DNA of 64,000 bases from an uncultured Bacteroidales bacterium. Its GTDB lineage: Bacteria; Bacteroidota; Bacteroidia; Bacteroidales; Bacteroidaceae. Position 1 is the first letter of the stretch. Each line of letters starts with the position of its first letter. Position numbers and translations under genes: made by a program. Shown piece by piece: positions 51,783 through 62,125 of this stretch. Under the pieces are notes generated by a model. It saw only the letters and a program-made list of their open reading frames with translations, was not told where the DNA came from and did no database searches. Location of the stretch: assembly GCA_902799685.1 (NCBI GenBank), contig CADCBO010000007.1, positions 1-64,000 of the forward strand. The letters run 5' to 3'.

Positions 51783-54287
51783 ATGGAGGCAAAACCAAGA
51801 ATCATCATCAGTGGAGGCGGTACAGGAGGACATATCTTCCCCGCCATTTCAATTGCCCATGCCATAAAGGCTATTAACCCCGATGCGGAGATACTGTTTG
51901 TTGGGGCTCAGGGGCGTATGGAGATGCAGCGTGTACCGCAGGCGGGATTCGAGATAAAGGGACTTCCTATCTGTGGGTTTGACCGTAAGAATCCCTTCAA
52001 GAACATTGCGGTGTTGTTCAAAATCATGCGTAGCCAGATTATGGCACGTCGCATAATACGTCAGTTCAAGCCTATGGTAGCTGTTGGTGTGGGCGGTTAC
52101 GCCAGCGGGCCTACATTGAGGATTGCAGGCAAGATGGGTATTCCCACGCTGCTTCAGGAGCAGAACTCATATGCGGGTGTGACCAACAAGATTCTGGCCA
52201 AAAAAGCCGATAAGATATGTGTGGCATACGACGGGATGGAGCGTTTCTTCCCCGCCGACAAGATTATCAAGACAGGTAACCCTGTACGCCCCACCCTGAC
52301 TAAAGGTGGCATAACCCGTAAGGAGGCTGCAAAGAAGATGGGGCTTGATCCTTCCAAACGCATTGTACTCATTGTAGGCGGCAGTCTGGGCGCACGCACA
52401 CTGAATGAAAGCGTGATGGCAAACCTGGACCTGATGCGTATGTCGGATGATGTCCAGTTTGTATGGCAGACAGGAAAGTTCTACTTTGAGGAGATGAAAC
52501 AGCGTCTGGCCGGGCAGCAACCGGTAGAGAACCTGTTCCCTACGGAGTTTGTTCAGGATATGGATCTGGCATACGCTGCCGCCGACCTTGTGATTTCACG
52601 TGCCGGTGCGGGCACAATCTCGGAGCTGTGTCTGCTTGGCAAGCCTGTGATCCTGGTTCCGTCACCCAATGTGGCCGAGGACCATCAGACAAAGAATGCC
52701 TTGGCGCTGGCCGACAAGGACGCGGCAGTCCATATCCGTGATGTGGATGCACGCAGGGAGCTTATACCTGCCGCAGTGGACCTGGTAAAGGATACGGCTC
52801 GTCTGGAGCAGCTGCAAGGAAACATTCTTAAGCTGGCATATCATGATTCGGCCGAGATTATTGCGCATGAGGTTCTCAAACTGGCAGGATACGGAGGCAC
52901 GGCACTTAAGCTTGATGATATAACGTCAGTCTATTTCGTTGGCGCAGGAGGCATAGGGATGAGTGCCCTGGTGCGCTATTTCCTTGCACGCGGATGCAAG
53001 GTGGGCGGTTATGACAGGACATCTACAGAACTTACATCGGCATTGATAAAAGAGGGTGCAGTGATAGGTTTTGAGGATGATGTTGACAAGATTGATGAAT
53101 GCTTCAGGGATCCTGATTCGACGCTTGTGGTATATACCCCGGCCATTCCTGCCGACAACCGTATTTTGCGGTGGTTCAACATCCACTGTTTTGACGTGCA
53201 GAAACGTGCGCAGGTGCTGGGTACACTGACCCGCTCTCTGGATGGCCTGTGTGTGGCCGGTACACATGGCAAGACCACCACATCGTCTATGATTGCGTAT
53301 ATACTTGACGGAACCGAGGAGGGCTGTAACGCATTCCTGGGCGGAATACTGAAGAACATCGGAAGTAATCTCATGATAAGCAGGGATAGCCGGCGTGTGG
53401 TTATTGAGGCTGATGAGTTTGACCGCTCGTTCCATCATCTTACTCCGTTGCGTTCAGTGATAACTGCCGTCGATGCCGACCATCTTGACATATACGGCAC
53501 GTACGATGCTTATGTGGAGAGTTTCCGCAAATATACGTCGCTAATTAAGCCGGGCGGAGACCTGATACTGCACGTAGGGCTGGCCGACAAGATCATGCCA
53601 CAGCTGCAGAAAGGCGTGAACCTGTACACTTACGGCCTGGATGAGGGTTATTTCCATGCAACCAATATCAGGATAGGTAACGGTGAACTTAAGTTTGACT
53701 ATGTGTCACCATTGGGAAGTATTGCCGATGTGGAACTGGGCGTACCCATTCCGATAAATGTGGAGAATGCGGTGGCGGCTATGGCAATGGCTCAACTGAG
53801 CGGAGCACAGGATGAGGTGATACGTGACCGCATGGCCAGTTTCCGCGGATGCGACCGCCGTTTTGACTTTCATGTAAAGAATGATGAAAAGGTATATTTG
53901 AGCGATTACGCCCACCATCCGGAAGAGATACGTCAGTGTGCCCTCTCATTGCGCAAGCTCTATGCGGACCGTAAGATAACCTGCATATTCCAGCCACATC
54001 TCTATACCCGCACAAGGGATTTCTACAATGAGTTTGCCGACAGTCTCTCGTTGTTTGATGAGGTTTGGCTGCTGGAGATTTATCCCGCACGTGAACAGCC
54101 TATCCCAGGCGTGACAAGCAGTCTGCTGGCTGACAATATGAAACCTGGCGTGTGCAAGGGTATAATATCACGCAGCCAGGTGCTTGATACGGTCAGGTCC
54201 ATCAAGGATGATGTACAGGTTCTGGTAACACTGGGTGCAGGCGATCTGGAAGATTATGTTGATTCTATAACAGAGATATTAAAGTAA
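51783..54287 (+). CDS. murG-murC: MurG-MurC fusion: lipid II GlcNAc transferase plus UDP-MurNAc:L-alanine ligase
   Basis: One uninterrupted 834-aa frame. Residues 1 to about 368 are MurG, starting with the G-loop IIISGGGTGGHIFPA, then VGVGGYASGP, LLQEQNSYAG and SRAGAGTISELCLLGKPVI. Residues about 378-834 are MurC: SVYFVGAGGIGMSALVRYFL, ATP loop GTHGKTTTSSM, EADEFDRSF, DADHLDIYGTYDAY and DYAHHPEEIR. The junction (GYGGTALKLDDITS) has no in-frame ATG, GTG or TTG before M393, which lies inside the glycine loop, so MurC cannot start separately here. In related bacteria these are adjacent genes. The fusion would link the last and first steps of precursor synthesis. A lost stop through sequencing error is possible, but the linker is open and of protein-like composition. 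Confidence 0.92.
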   Translation: MEAKPRIIISGGGTGGHIFPAISIAHAIKAINPDAEILFVGAQGRMEMQRVPQAGFEIKGLPICGFDRKNPFKNIAVLFKIMRSQIMARRIIRQFKPMVAVGVGGYASGPTLRIAGKMGIPTLLQEQNSYAGVTNKILAKKADKICVAYDGMERFFPADKIIKTGNPVRPTLTKGGITRKEAAKKMGLDPSKRIVLIVGGSLGARTLNESVMANLDLMRMSDDVQFVWQTGKFYFEEMKQRLAGQQPVENLFPTEFVQDMDLAYAAADLVISRAGAGTISELCLLGKPVILVPSPNVAEDHQTKNALALADKDAAVHIRDVDARRELIPAAVDLVKDTARLEQLQGNILKLAYHDSAEIIAHEVLKLAGYGGTALKLDDITSVYFVGAGGIGMSALVRYFLARGCKVGGYDRTSTELTSALIKEGAVIGFEDDVDKIDECFRDPDSTLVVYTPAIPADNRILRWFNIHCFDVQKRAQVLGTLTRSLDGLCVAGTHGKTTTSSMIAYILDGTEEGCNAFLGGILKNIGSNLMISRDSRRVVIEADEFDRSFHHLTPLRSVITAVDADHLDIYGTYDAYVESFRKYTSLIKPGGDLILHVGLADKIMPQLQKGVNLYTYGLDEGYFHATNIRIGNGELKFDYVSPLGSIADVELGVPIPINVENAVAAMAMAQLSGAQDEVIRDRMASFRGCDRRFDFHVKNDEKVYLSDYAHHPEEIRQCALSLRKLYADRKITCIFQPHLYTRTRDFYNEFADSLSLFDEVWLLEIYPAREQPIPGVTSSLLADNMKPGVCKGIISRSQVLDTVRSIKDDVQVLVTLGAGDLEDYVDSITEILK

Positions 54288-54292
54288 GACAG

Positions 54293-55027
54293 GTGTTCAA
54301 GAAGATTCTTTCCATATTATCAGTTGTTCTCATAGCCGGATATCTGGCATTCTCCCTGATGGGTATGACCGACAGGCATGAGGATATCCGTATATGCAAG
54401 GGGGTGGACCTGCATATAACGGACAGCCTGCATTCTGACATGATAGATGAGGAGATGATCCTGGATTTGCTTAAGGAAAAAATGCTGGATCCTGTAGGTA
54501 AGCCTCTTGACAGGGTTGATGTCATCTCCATTGAGTCCGCTCTTGCCCAGCATCCGCTTGTGGGATCGGCGCAATGTTACAAGACCGGTGGTGACAAGGT
54601 CAGGATAAACCTGTCAAGCAAGATACCTATGGTCAGGGTACTCAACAGCTACGGGCAGGATTTCTATGTGGACAGTCGTGGCGAGATACTGACACAGCAT
54701 TCACTCGCGGTGCAACTGCCTGTTGCTACCGGATACATAGACAGGCGTTTTGCATCGGAAGACCTTCTGAAAGTGGTTCGTGCCATAGATGAATCTGAAT
54801 TCTGGAAAGCCCAGGTGGAGCAGATAGACGTGACTAAAGAAGGACAGATACAGCTTGTACCAAGGGTAGGAGACCATCTGCTTGTACTTGGCACTGCCGA
54901 TGATGTGGAGAACAAGCTGGACCGTCTTATGAATTTCTATGAGAAAGGTCTGGACAACGTGGGTTGGAACAAATATCGTACCATTAGCGTGGCGTACGAT
55001 AATCAGGTTGTTTGTAAAAAACGATAA
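54293..55027 (+). CDS. ftsQ: Cell division protein FtsQ
   Basis: A 244-aa bitopic membrane protein. Starts with GTG (54293), chosen because the hydrophobic segment KKILSILSVVLIAGYLAFSLM follows directly. The periplasmic part includes a POTRA-like region (ITDSLHSDMIDEEMILDLL, SIESALAQHPLVGSAQCYK) and the beta domain. It links early and late divisome parts. Nothing else of note; ftsA follows after 8 bp. Confidence 0.92.
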   Translation: MFKKILSILSVVLIAGYLAFSLMGMTDRHEDIRICKGVDLHITDSLHSDMIDEEMILDLLKEKMLDPVGKPLDRVDVISIESALAQHPLVGSAQCYKTGGDKVRINLSSKIPMVRVLNSYGQDFYVDSRGEILTQHSLAVQLPVATGYIDRRFASEDLLKVVRAIDESEFWKAQVEQIDVTKEGQIQLVPRVGDHLLVLGTADDVENKLDRLMNFYEKGLDNVGWNKYRTISVAYDNQVVCKKR

Positions 55028-55035
55028 AGGGATAA

Positions 55036-56544
55036 ATGGAAAACGACAAAGTGATTGTTGCTATTGAGCTTGGTTCATCCAAGATCTCAGGTGTGGCCGG
55101 CCAGATCAAGGCCGACGGTTCACTCAAGGTCCTGGCATACGCCTGGACTCCCTCGTCTTCATGCATAAGGCATGGAGCTGTTTATAATCTGGACAAGACA
55201 GCCAACGCCATTGCCGAGGTGGTTGGCAGACTGGACACCATTCTTTCCACACGGATAGAGAAGGTTTATGTGGGATATAACGCAAAAGGACTCAGGTCTG
55301 TGATAAGCAGGGTTGAGCATAAGTTTGATGAAGAGACTGTGGTAAGTCAGGAGGTTATAGACGACATGTTCCAGCAGTGCAGCGAGATAGAGTATGACGG
55401 ATATGTCAACCTGTTCCAGGAGTCTCAGGAATATGTCGTTGACAACAAGCGCGGTACAGAGACCGATCCCATGGGTGTGGCCTGCCGTTCACTTGAAGGC
55501 AATTACCTGAACATACTGCTTAAGAAACAGGTTGCAGACTATATTGGACAATGCTTCCGTACGGCTCAGGTCCAGATTCTGGACGGATACGTGGCTCCGA
55601 TGGTCCAGGCCGACGCCGTGCTAACCGATGATGACCGCCAGCAGGGATGCGCACTGGTAGATTATGGTGCCGATACCACTACGGTATCAGTTTATAAGAA
55701 TGGCCTGATGCGTTTCTTGCGTGTCATACCGCTGGGTAGTTCTCTTATAACACGCGACCTGTCATCCGTTCTTAAGATAGAGATAGAGCAGGCGGAGCAG
55801 CTCAAGTGCACCTACGGACTATGTAACCTGATAGGCAGTCAGGATGCTGATGAGACAATAACGCTTAATGACCGTAAGGTAATTCTCAAGGAGATAGGTG
55901 ACATAATTGAAGCACGTAATGAGGAGATTATACGCAATGTATGTGCACAGATAAAGGCATCGGGCTACAGCGAAGTGCTCTATGCTGGTATAGTGCTTAC
56001 GGGTGGCGGCTCCCAGTTGCGTCAGCTGGACCAGGTGTTTGCCAAGCTCATGCCTTCCATGCGCAAACCCCGTTTGGCCATTGAGCCGGCCTGCGGCGTA
56101 ATATGGAATGAACAGAGCTGGAAACGCGGTGACGGTTCACAGCTGGCACTGTTGTCTGTAATGGCCAAGGGCGATGAAAACTGCTGCGATCTCAAGCCGA
56201 TGGATGAGATAGACAAGTTGACTCCTGAGGATCAGGACAAGGTGGTTCAGCAGAGCCTGTTTACTGAAGAAGGCGAGAGCGCTCAGGAGGAAAAGGACCG
56301 CAAGGAAGAGGAAGAGCGGAAGCAGGCCATGATAGCGGCTGCCGAACAGGAGAAGGAGAAAGAGCAGAAAGAAAAAGAAGGATCAGGGTATATCGGCGGC
56401 AAGAAGAAAAAGAACATGTTCCAGCGTTTCTATGAAAGTCTGATGAATGCCGGCGAGGATTTCTTTGACGGCGAGAAGGAGGAGAAGGAGCGTAAGGCAC
56501 AGGAAGAACAGGAGAAACAGGAAACACAGGATTCCGCGCAATAA
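55036..56544 (+). CDS. ftsA: Cell division protein FtsA
   Basis: A 502-aa actin-like ATPase that ties FtsZ to the membrane. Actin-fold motifs: VIVAIELGSSKISGVAGQI (phosphate 1), ALVDYGADTTTVSVYKNG (phosphate 2) and GIVLTGGGSQLRQLDQVF (adenosine). After about residue 395 there is a highly charged Glu/Lys/Gln tail of about 100 residues that includes a candidate membrane-binding amphipathic helix (KKKKNMFQRFYESLMNAGED). The helix is followed by a further acidic-basic segment rather than ending the protein, unlike E. coli FtsA. Confidence 0.95.
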   Translation: MENDKVIVAIELGSSKISGVAGQIKADGSLKVLAYAWTPSSSCIRHGAVYNLDKTANAIAEVVGRLDTILSTRIEKVYVGYNAKGLRSVISRVEHKFDEETVVSQEVIDDMFQQCSEIEYDGYVNLFQESQEYVVDNKRGTETDPMGVACRSLEGNYLNILLKKQVADYIGQCFRTAQVQILDGYVAPMVQADAVLTDDDRQQGCALVDYGADTTTVSVYKNGLMRFLRVIPLGSSLITRDLSSVLKIEIEQAEQLKCTYGLCNLIGSQDADETITLNDRKVILKEIGDIIEARNEEIIRNVCAQIKASGYSEVLYAGIVLTGGGSQLRQLDQVFAKLMPSMRKPRLAIEPACGVIWNEQSWKRGDGSQLALLSVMAKGDENCCDLKPMDEIDKLTPEDQDKVVQQSLFTEEGESAQEEKDRKEEEERKQAMIAAAEQEKEKEQKEKEGSGYIGGKKKKNMFQRFYESLMNAGEDFFDGEKEEKERKAQEEQEKQETQDSAQ

Positions 56545-56557
56545 CCTTTAAAAGTGA

Positions 56558-57784
56558 ATGATTATGAACCAGGATATTAAAGATTTTGAGGAGAAGGAAA
56601 TACTGCCGTTTGATTTTCCTACCGAGGCACGTAAGATAATAAAGGTGATAGGCGTGGGAGGCGGTGGCGGCAATGCCGTCAAGAACATGTATCGCGAGGG
56701 CATACATGACGTTGTATTTGTGATTGCCAATACTGACCAGCAGGCACTGGCGGATTCTGATATACCTATTAAGCTCCAGCTGGGTCGCCAGACTACCAAC
56801 GGACTTGGTGCCGGCAATGACCCTGAAGTGGCGCGCAAGGCCGCGGAGGAGAGCATAGAGGATATAAAGGCACAGTTCAAGGATGACACCCAGATGGTAT
56901 TCATAACCGCCGGAATGGGTGGCGGTACAGGTACCGGTGCCGCTCCCGTCATTGCACGATGTGCCAAGGAGTGCGGAATGCTTACAGTGGGTATTGTCAC
57001 CATCCCGTTCAAGTTTGAGATGAGACCCAAGATAAAGCAGGCGCTCAAGGGTGTGAAAGCCATGTCACAGTATGTGGATGCCTTGTTGGTCATAAGCAAC
57101 GAGAAACTGCTTGAAATATATCCTGACAAGAGTGTGGCTACAGGTTTCAAGCATGCCGACGAGACATTGACTACCGCAACCAAGAGCATAGCCGAACTCA
57201 TTACCATCAGAGGTATCATAAACCTTGACTTCCGTGACGTGAAGAAGATTCTCAGTAACGGAGGCGTAGCCATAATGAGTACCGGTGTGGCCAGTGGAGA
57301 GAACCGCGTGAACCAGGCATTTGATGCAGCCATGAAATCTCCGCTTCTATATAACAATGACATTCACAAGTCCAAGAAGATTCTGTTCAACATCTACCAG
57401 AGTAATCAGGCTGAGCATCAGCTGATGCTTGACGAGATGAATGAGGTGCGTCACTTCATGGATAAGTTCGAGGACAAGAATATTGAGGTTATCTGGGGCC
57501 TTGCCAATGACGACAGCCTTACTGATGAGGTCAAGATTACCGTTCTTGCCACCGGATTCGGGATGGAGAGCATTCCTATGATGGAAGAGGAGTCGGAAGA
57601 GGAGATTGATACCGAGATAGAGAGGATTTACGGAGACCGCGTTGACAAGAAACAGCTCTATCTTTATGAGTTCTCCGATGCGGATCTGGACAATGACACG
57701 CTGATAGATGCGATTGAGTCATCGCCTTCCTATCTGCGCAATCTGACCGGACTTAACGAGATAAAAGCATTGCGTGCCAGTTAA
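56558..57784 (+). CDS. ftsZ: Cell division GTPase FtsZ
   Basis: A 408-aa tubulin-like GTPase that forms the division ring. Two ATGs six bases apart (56558 and 56564) are both plausible starts. The GTP signature GGGTGTG is at 121-127 and KVIGVGGGGGNAVKN at about 29-43; the T7-type NLDFRDVK segment is at about 225. After the core a short linker leads to the C-terminal SPSYLRN peptide, which resembles the conserved FtsA-binding tail, followed by an additional LTGLNEIKALRAS. The linker is shorter than in many relatives. The stop overlaps recO by 4 nt, convergently. Confidence 0.97.
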   Translation: MIMNQDIKDFEEKEILPFDFPTEARKIIKVIGVGGGGGNAVKNMYREGIHDVVFVIANTDQQALADSDIPIKLQLGRQTTNGLGAGNDPEVARKAAEESIEDIKAQFKDDTQMVFITAGMGGGTGTGAAPVIARCAKECGMLTVGIVTIPFKFEMRPKIKQALKGVKAMSQYVDALLVISNEKLLEIYPDKSVATGFKHADETLTTATKSIAELITIRGIINLDFRDVKKILSNGGVAIMSTGVASGENRVNQAFDAAMKSPLLYNNDIHKSKKILFNIYQSNQAEHQLMLDEMNEVRHFMDKFEDKNIEVIWGLANDDSLTDEVKITVLATGFGMESIPMMEEESEEEIDTEIERIYGDRVDKKQLYLYEFSDADLDNDTLIDAIESSPSYLRNLTGLNEIKALRAS

Positions 57785-58509
57785 CTGAAGACTGTTTCCA
57801 GTATCTCAATCGATTTGAGTACCGGAAACATGGGTATGTGCAGGCGAAAATAGTTGTTGAGTGCATTTAGCATCATGACGCGTTCCTGACCGGTCAGGGG
57901 CGCGTCGTTCATCTGGTCATAGCTTTTGCACATAATCATGTACAACTTATAGGATAGTTCTGCAGGAATAAATTCCGGGTGTTTGGGTAACAGGGGGCTG
58001 AAACATCCGTCACGCATGTCAAGCACGCATCCGGGAGTATATTCATCCACATTGGGGCAGATTCCTATGTGACGTGCCGTTCCTATCATGAACGCCATGT
58101 GATAGTTTGCGTAAGTGCCTTCCTTTGCACTGTCAAACCATTGGAGTGATTCGCTAAGGAAACGGTACAGCCCGGGATTGTTCTGTTCGTCAATCAGGGC
58201 ATGAGTCAGGAATTCCGAAAGGAACAATGCTATGGCACTTTTGCGGGGATTGAACGGTATGTCCCTGTATGGCAAGGCATTCTTTGTCTCCTTGAGATGA
58301 TGAAGATTGTCCGTAGGTATATATTCAGCCTGGAAATCCAGATGGGTGAGAGGCTGCAGCAGAGTGTTGCGGGCTGCGTTCTTTCCGCTTTTTGACAGGA
58401 ACCACACGAACGGAACCATACCATGTGTCCGTGTGAATATCCGTGCGACGCATGTCCGGTCATTATGCCGCACAGCTCCTATCAGAATACCTTGCTCCTG
58501 TTGCCACAT
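57781..58509 (-). CDS. recO: DNA repair protein RecO
   Basis: A 242-aa recombination mediator. The N-terminal OB-fold (GILIGAVRHNDRTCVARIFTR) and the helical region (IALFLSEFLTHALIDEQNNP, then GICPNVDEY) fit RecO of Bacteroidota, which lacks the full four-cysteine zinc finger. It helps load RecA on SSB-covered DNA together with RecR. Convergent with ftsZ, sharing 4 bp; no room for an intrinsic terminator between them. Confidence 0.93.
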   Translation of the reverse strand: MWQQEQGILIGAVRHNDRTCVARIFTRTHGMVPFVWFLSKSGKNAARNTLLQPLTHLDFQAEYIPTDNLHHLKETKNALPYRDIPFNPRKSAIALFLSEFLTHALIDEQNNPGLYRFLSESLQWFDSAKEGTYANYHMAFMIGTARHIGICPNVDEYTPGCVLDMRDGCFSPLLPKHPEFIPAELSYKLYMIMCKSYDQMNDAPLTGQERVMMLNALNNYFRLHIPMFPVLKSIEILETVFS

Positions 58510-58571
58510 TTTTCAAATTGCCTACTGCAGTTAATCTGAGAACAAAATTAGGCAAAATTTTGTGGAGATTG

Positions 58572-58602
58572 TTTGCGGTTTGGAAAAATGTAACTACTTT
58601 TG
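58572..58602 (+). promoter_or_regulatory. Promoter of tRNA-Glu and probably rpsT
   Basis: TTTG (58572-58575) and TACTTTTG (58595-58602) with a 19-nt gap, an excellent match. The tRNA starts 45 bp downstream, and no terminator separates it from rpsT. Confidence 0.7.
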
Positions 58603-58646
58603 CATCCGCTTTATAGGGTGGCCTCTATAGGCTTACCGGAAAGGAT

Positions 58647-58718
58647 GGCGCGTTCGTATATCGGCTAGTACTCAAGATTTTCATTCTTGCAAGATGAGTT
58701 CGACTCTCATACGCGCTA
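58647..58718 (+). tRNA. tRNA-Glu(TTC)
   Basis: 72-nt cloverleaf: acceptor GGCGCGT/ACGCGCT (G1-U72), D-arm GTATATCGGCTAGTAC, anticodon stem CAAGA/TCTTG with loop TTTTCAT (anticodon TTC), T-arm ATGAG-TTCGACT-CTCAT, discriminator A, no encoded CCA. It lies 35 bp before rpsT. Confidence 0.93.
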
Positions 58719-58753
58719 CAAAATAGTAAAATTCAAAATAAAAAGTTGTTATA

Positions 58754-59008
58754 ATGGCAAACCACAAATCAGCCTTGAAGGCTATCAGAAAGAGCGAGAA
58801 GAGAAGACTTCACAACCGTTATTATGCAAAGACCATGCGTAATGCAGTTCGTCAGCTTCGCGCCATGACCAACAAGGAGGAGGCTGCTGCAACCTATCCT
58901 AAGGTTCAGAAGATGCTGGACAAGCTTGCTAAGACCAAGCTCATCCACAAGAACAAGGCCGCTAACCTCAAGTCAAAGCTCTGCGCTCACATCGCTAAGC
59001 TCGCTTGA
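58754..59008 (+). CDS. rpsT: 30S ribosomal protein S20
   Basis: An 84-aa basic helical ribosomal protein (starts [20 protein letters not shown]), full family length, with the typical [19 protein letters not shown] helix. It sits just after tRNA-Glu with no terminator or obvious new promoter in between, so a joint transcript processed by tRNA-end nucleases is likely. Followed by a clear terminator. Confidence 0.97.
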   Translation: MANHKSALKAIRKSEKRRLHNRYYAKTMRNAVRQLRAMTNKEEAAATYPKVQKMLDKLAKTKLIHKNKAANLKSKLCAHIAKLA

Positions 59009-59040
59009 TCTAAACCTCTTTGTCGGTTTGAATCGGTTAC

Positions 59041-59066
59041 AGGTTGGATTTTTTCCAACCTTTTTT
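59041..59066 (+). terminator. Intrinsic terminator after rpsT
   Basis: AGGTTGGA, loop of Ts, TCCAACCT followed by TTTTT. Confidence 0.93.
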
Positions 59067-59105
59067 GTTTCCTTTTTCAATACCATCGCACCTGCGTGTC
59101 TACGT

Positions 59106-59370
59106 GCGTGATTCTAATCTGCAGATAGATTTCCTTGAGCGTGGTTCTAATCTGTAGGAAGGTTTCCAGCTGCACCCAGTAAAACCAAAAGGTTTTAGCA
59201 AAGCGTAAACATTTTGGTTTTACCCGGCCGGAGGCCGGCAGAGTGGAATGGAACGTAGTGAAATGAAACGGGTTTGGGGCGTCGCCGCCCCAAACTAAAA
59301 TAAGGTTGTATCTAATACGCAGATATGTTTCCAGGTAGCGACTTTTTAGGCCCTTTAGGGCCATAAAAGT
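59106..59370. repeat. Intergenic repeat cluster with several hairpins
   Basis: Three imperfect copies of a roughly 29-bp sequence: 59106-59134 and 59139-59167 (33-bp period) and 59305-59332; common core TTCTAATCTG or TATCTAATACG, then ATxxxTTTCC. Between them are a GTTTGGGGC/GCCCCAAAC stem (59272-59295), a CCGGCC/GGCCGG palindrome (near 59224-59238) and an ACTTTT...GGCCC-TAAA-GGGCC...AAAAGT dyad at 59341-59370 that could end gyrB transcripts. No gene is supported in 59067-59419. Confidence 0.65.
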
Positions 59371-59419
59371 CAAAAAATACCGAGCTGCAAAGCAGCGAGC
59401 AATCCGCCGGATGGCCTAC

Positions 59420-61465
<2,046 letters not shown>

Positions 61466-61501
61466 TTATGCTCTTTCCTACATATTTATTGGCCTTTTTT
61501 G

Positions 61502-61509
61502 TATTTTTG
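61502..61509 (+). promoter_or_regulatory. Promoter -7 box of the XRE-cupin / ligase operon
   Basis: TATTTTTG, 40 bp before the ATG at 61550; matches TAnnTTTG. It is divergent from the gyrB promoter across about 100 bp of A+T-rich DNA. Confidence 0.55.
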
Positions 61510-61549
61510 CCGGACAAAACGGGATATTTCGTATTTTAATACAAAAAGC

Positions 61550-62125
61550 ATGAATACTAAAGTACCAGTCGGAAAGAAAATCCGCTCCCTAAGGGAGTCA
61601 AAACAGATGGAGATTGAAGTGCTGGCCGAACGTGCCCAGCTCTCGGTGGAACAAGTCAAGGCAATTGAGGATGACGGCCCGCTGCCGGGCCTGGCACCTC
61701 TTATCAAGATTGCACGTGTACTGGGTGTCCGTCTGGGTACTTTCCTGGATGACCAGCAGAGCGTAGGTGCGGTGGTAAGCCGTGCTCAGGATGAGCGTGA
61801 AAGCGTGCGATTCTCAAACCATGCAGCTGCAGGACATGAGAACATGATCTATCATTCCCTCTCGGAGGGCAAGGATAACCGTCATCTGGAGCCGTTCGTT
61901 ATTGATATACTTCCCGAGCAGGATCCTAAGTACGATCTCTCAACCCATGAGGGCGAAGAGTTCATCTATGTACTGGACGGCCAGGTTGAGATCAACTACG
62001 GCAAGAACACTTACGTTCTTGAGAAAGGTGACAGCATATACTACGATTCAATAGTCAAACACCACGTACACGGTTACAAAGGCCAGAAGGCCCGCATTCT
62101 CGCTGTGGTTTATACTCCAATCTAA
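61550..62125 (+). CDS. XRE-type regulator with C-terminal cupin domain
   Basis: A 191-aa two-domain protein: an N-terminal helix-turn-helix ([20 protein letters not shown], then [13 protein letters not shown]) and a C-terminal cupin_2 barrel ([19 protein letters not shown], then [20 protein letters not shown]). Such regulators sense small molecules through the cupin. The stop codon overlaps the ATG of the acyl-CoA ligase by 1 nt (TAATG), so the two are co-translated and the regulator probably controls the ligase. Confidence 0.9.
   Translation: MNTKVPVGKKIRSLRESKQMEIEVLAERAQLSVEQVKAIEDDGPLPGLAPLIKIARVLGVRLGTFLDDQQSVGAVVSRAQDERESVRFSNHAAAGHENMIYHSLSEGKDNRHLEPFVIDILPEQDPKYDLSTHEGEEFIYVLDGQVEINYGKNTYVLEKGDSIYYDSIVKHHVHGYKGQKARILAVVYTPI

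Noticed and set aside
59077-59373. 98-aa minus-strand gene between rpsT and gyrB
   Set aside because: The frame is built from the intergenic repeats and hairpins, has no promoter, and its peptide repeats just mirror the DNA repeats.
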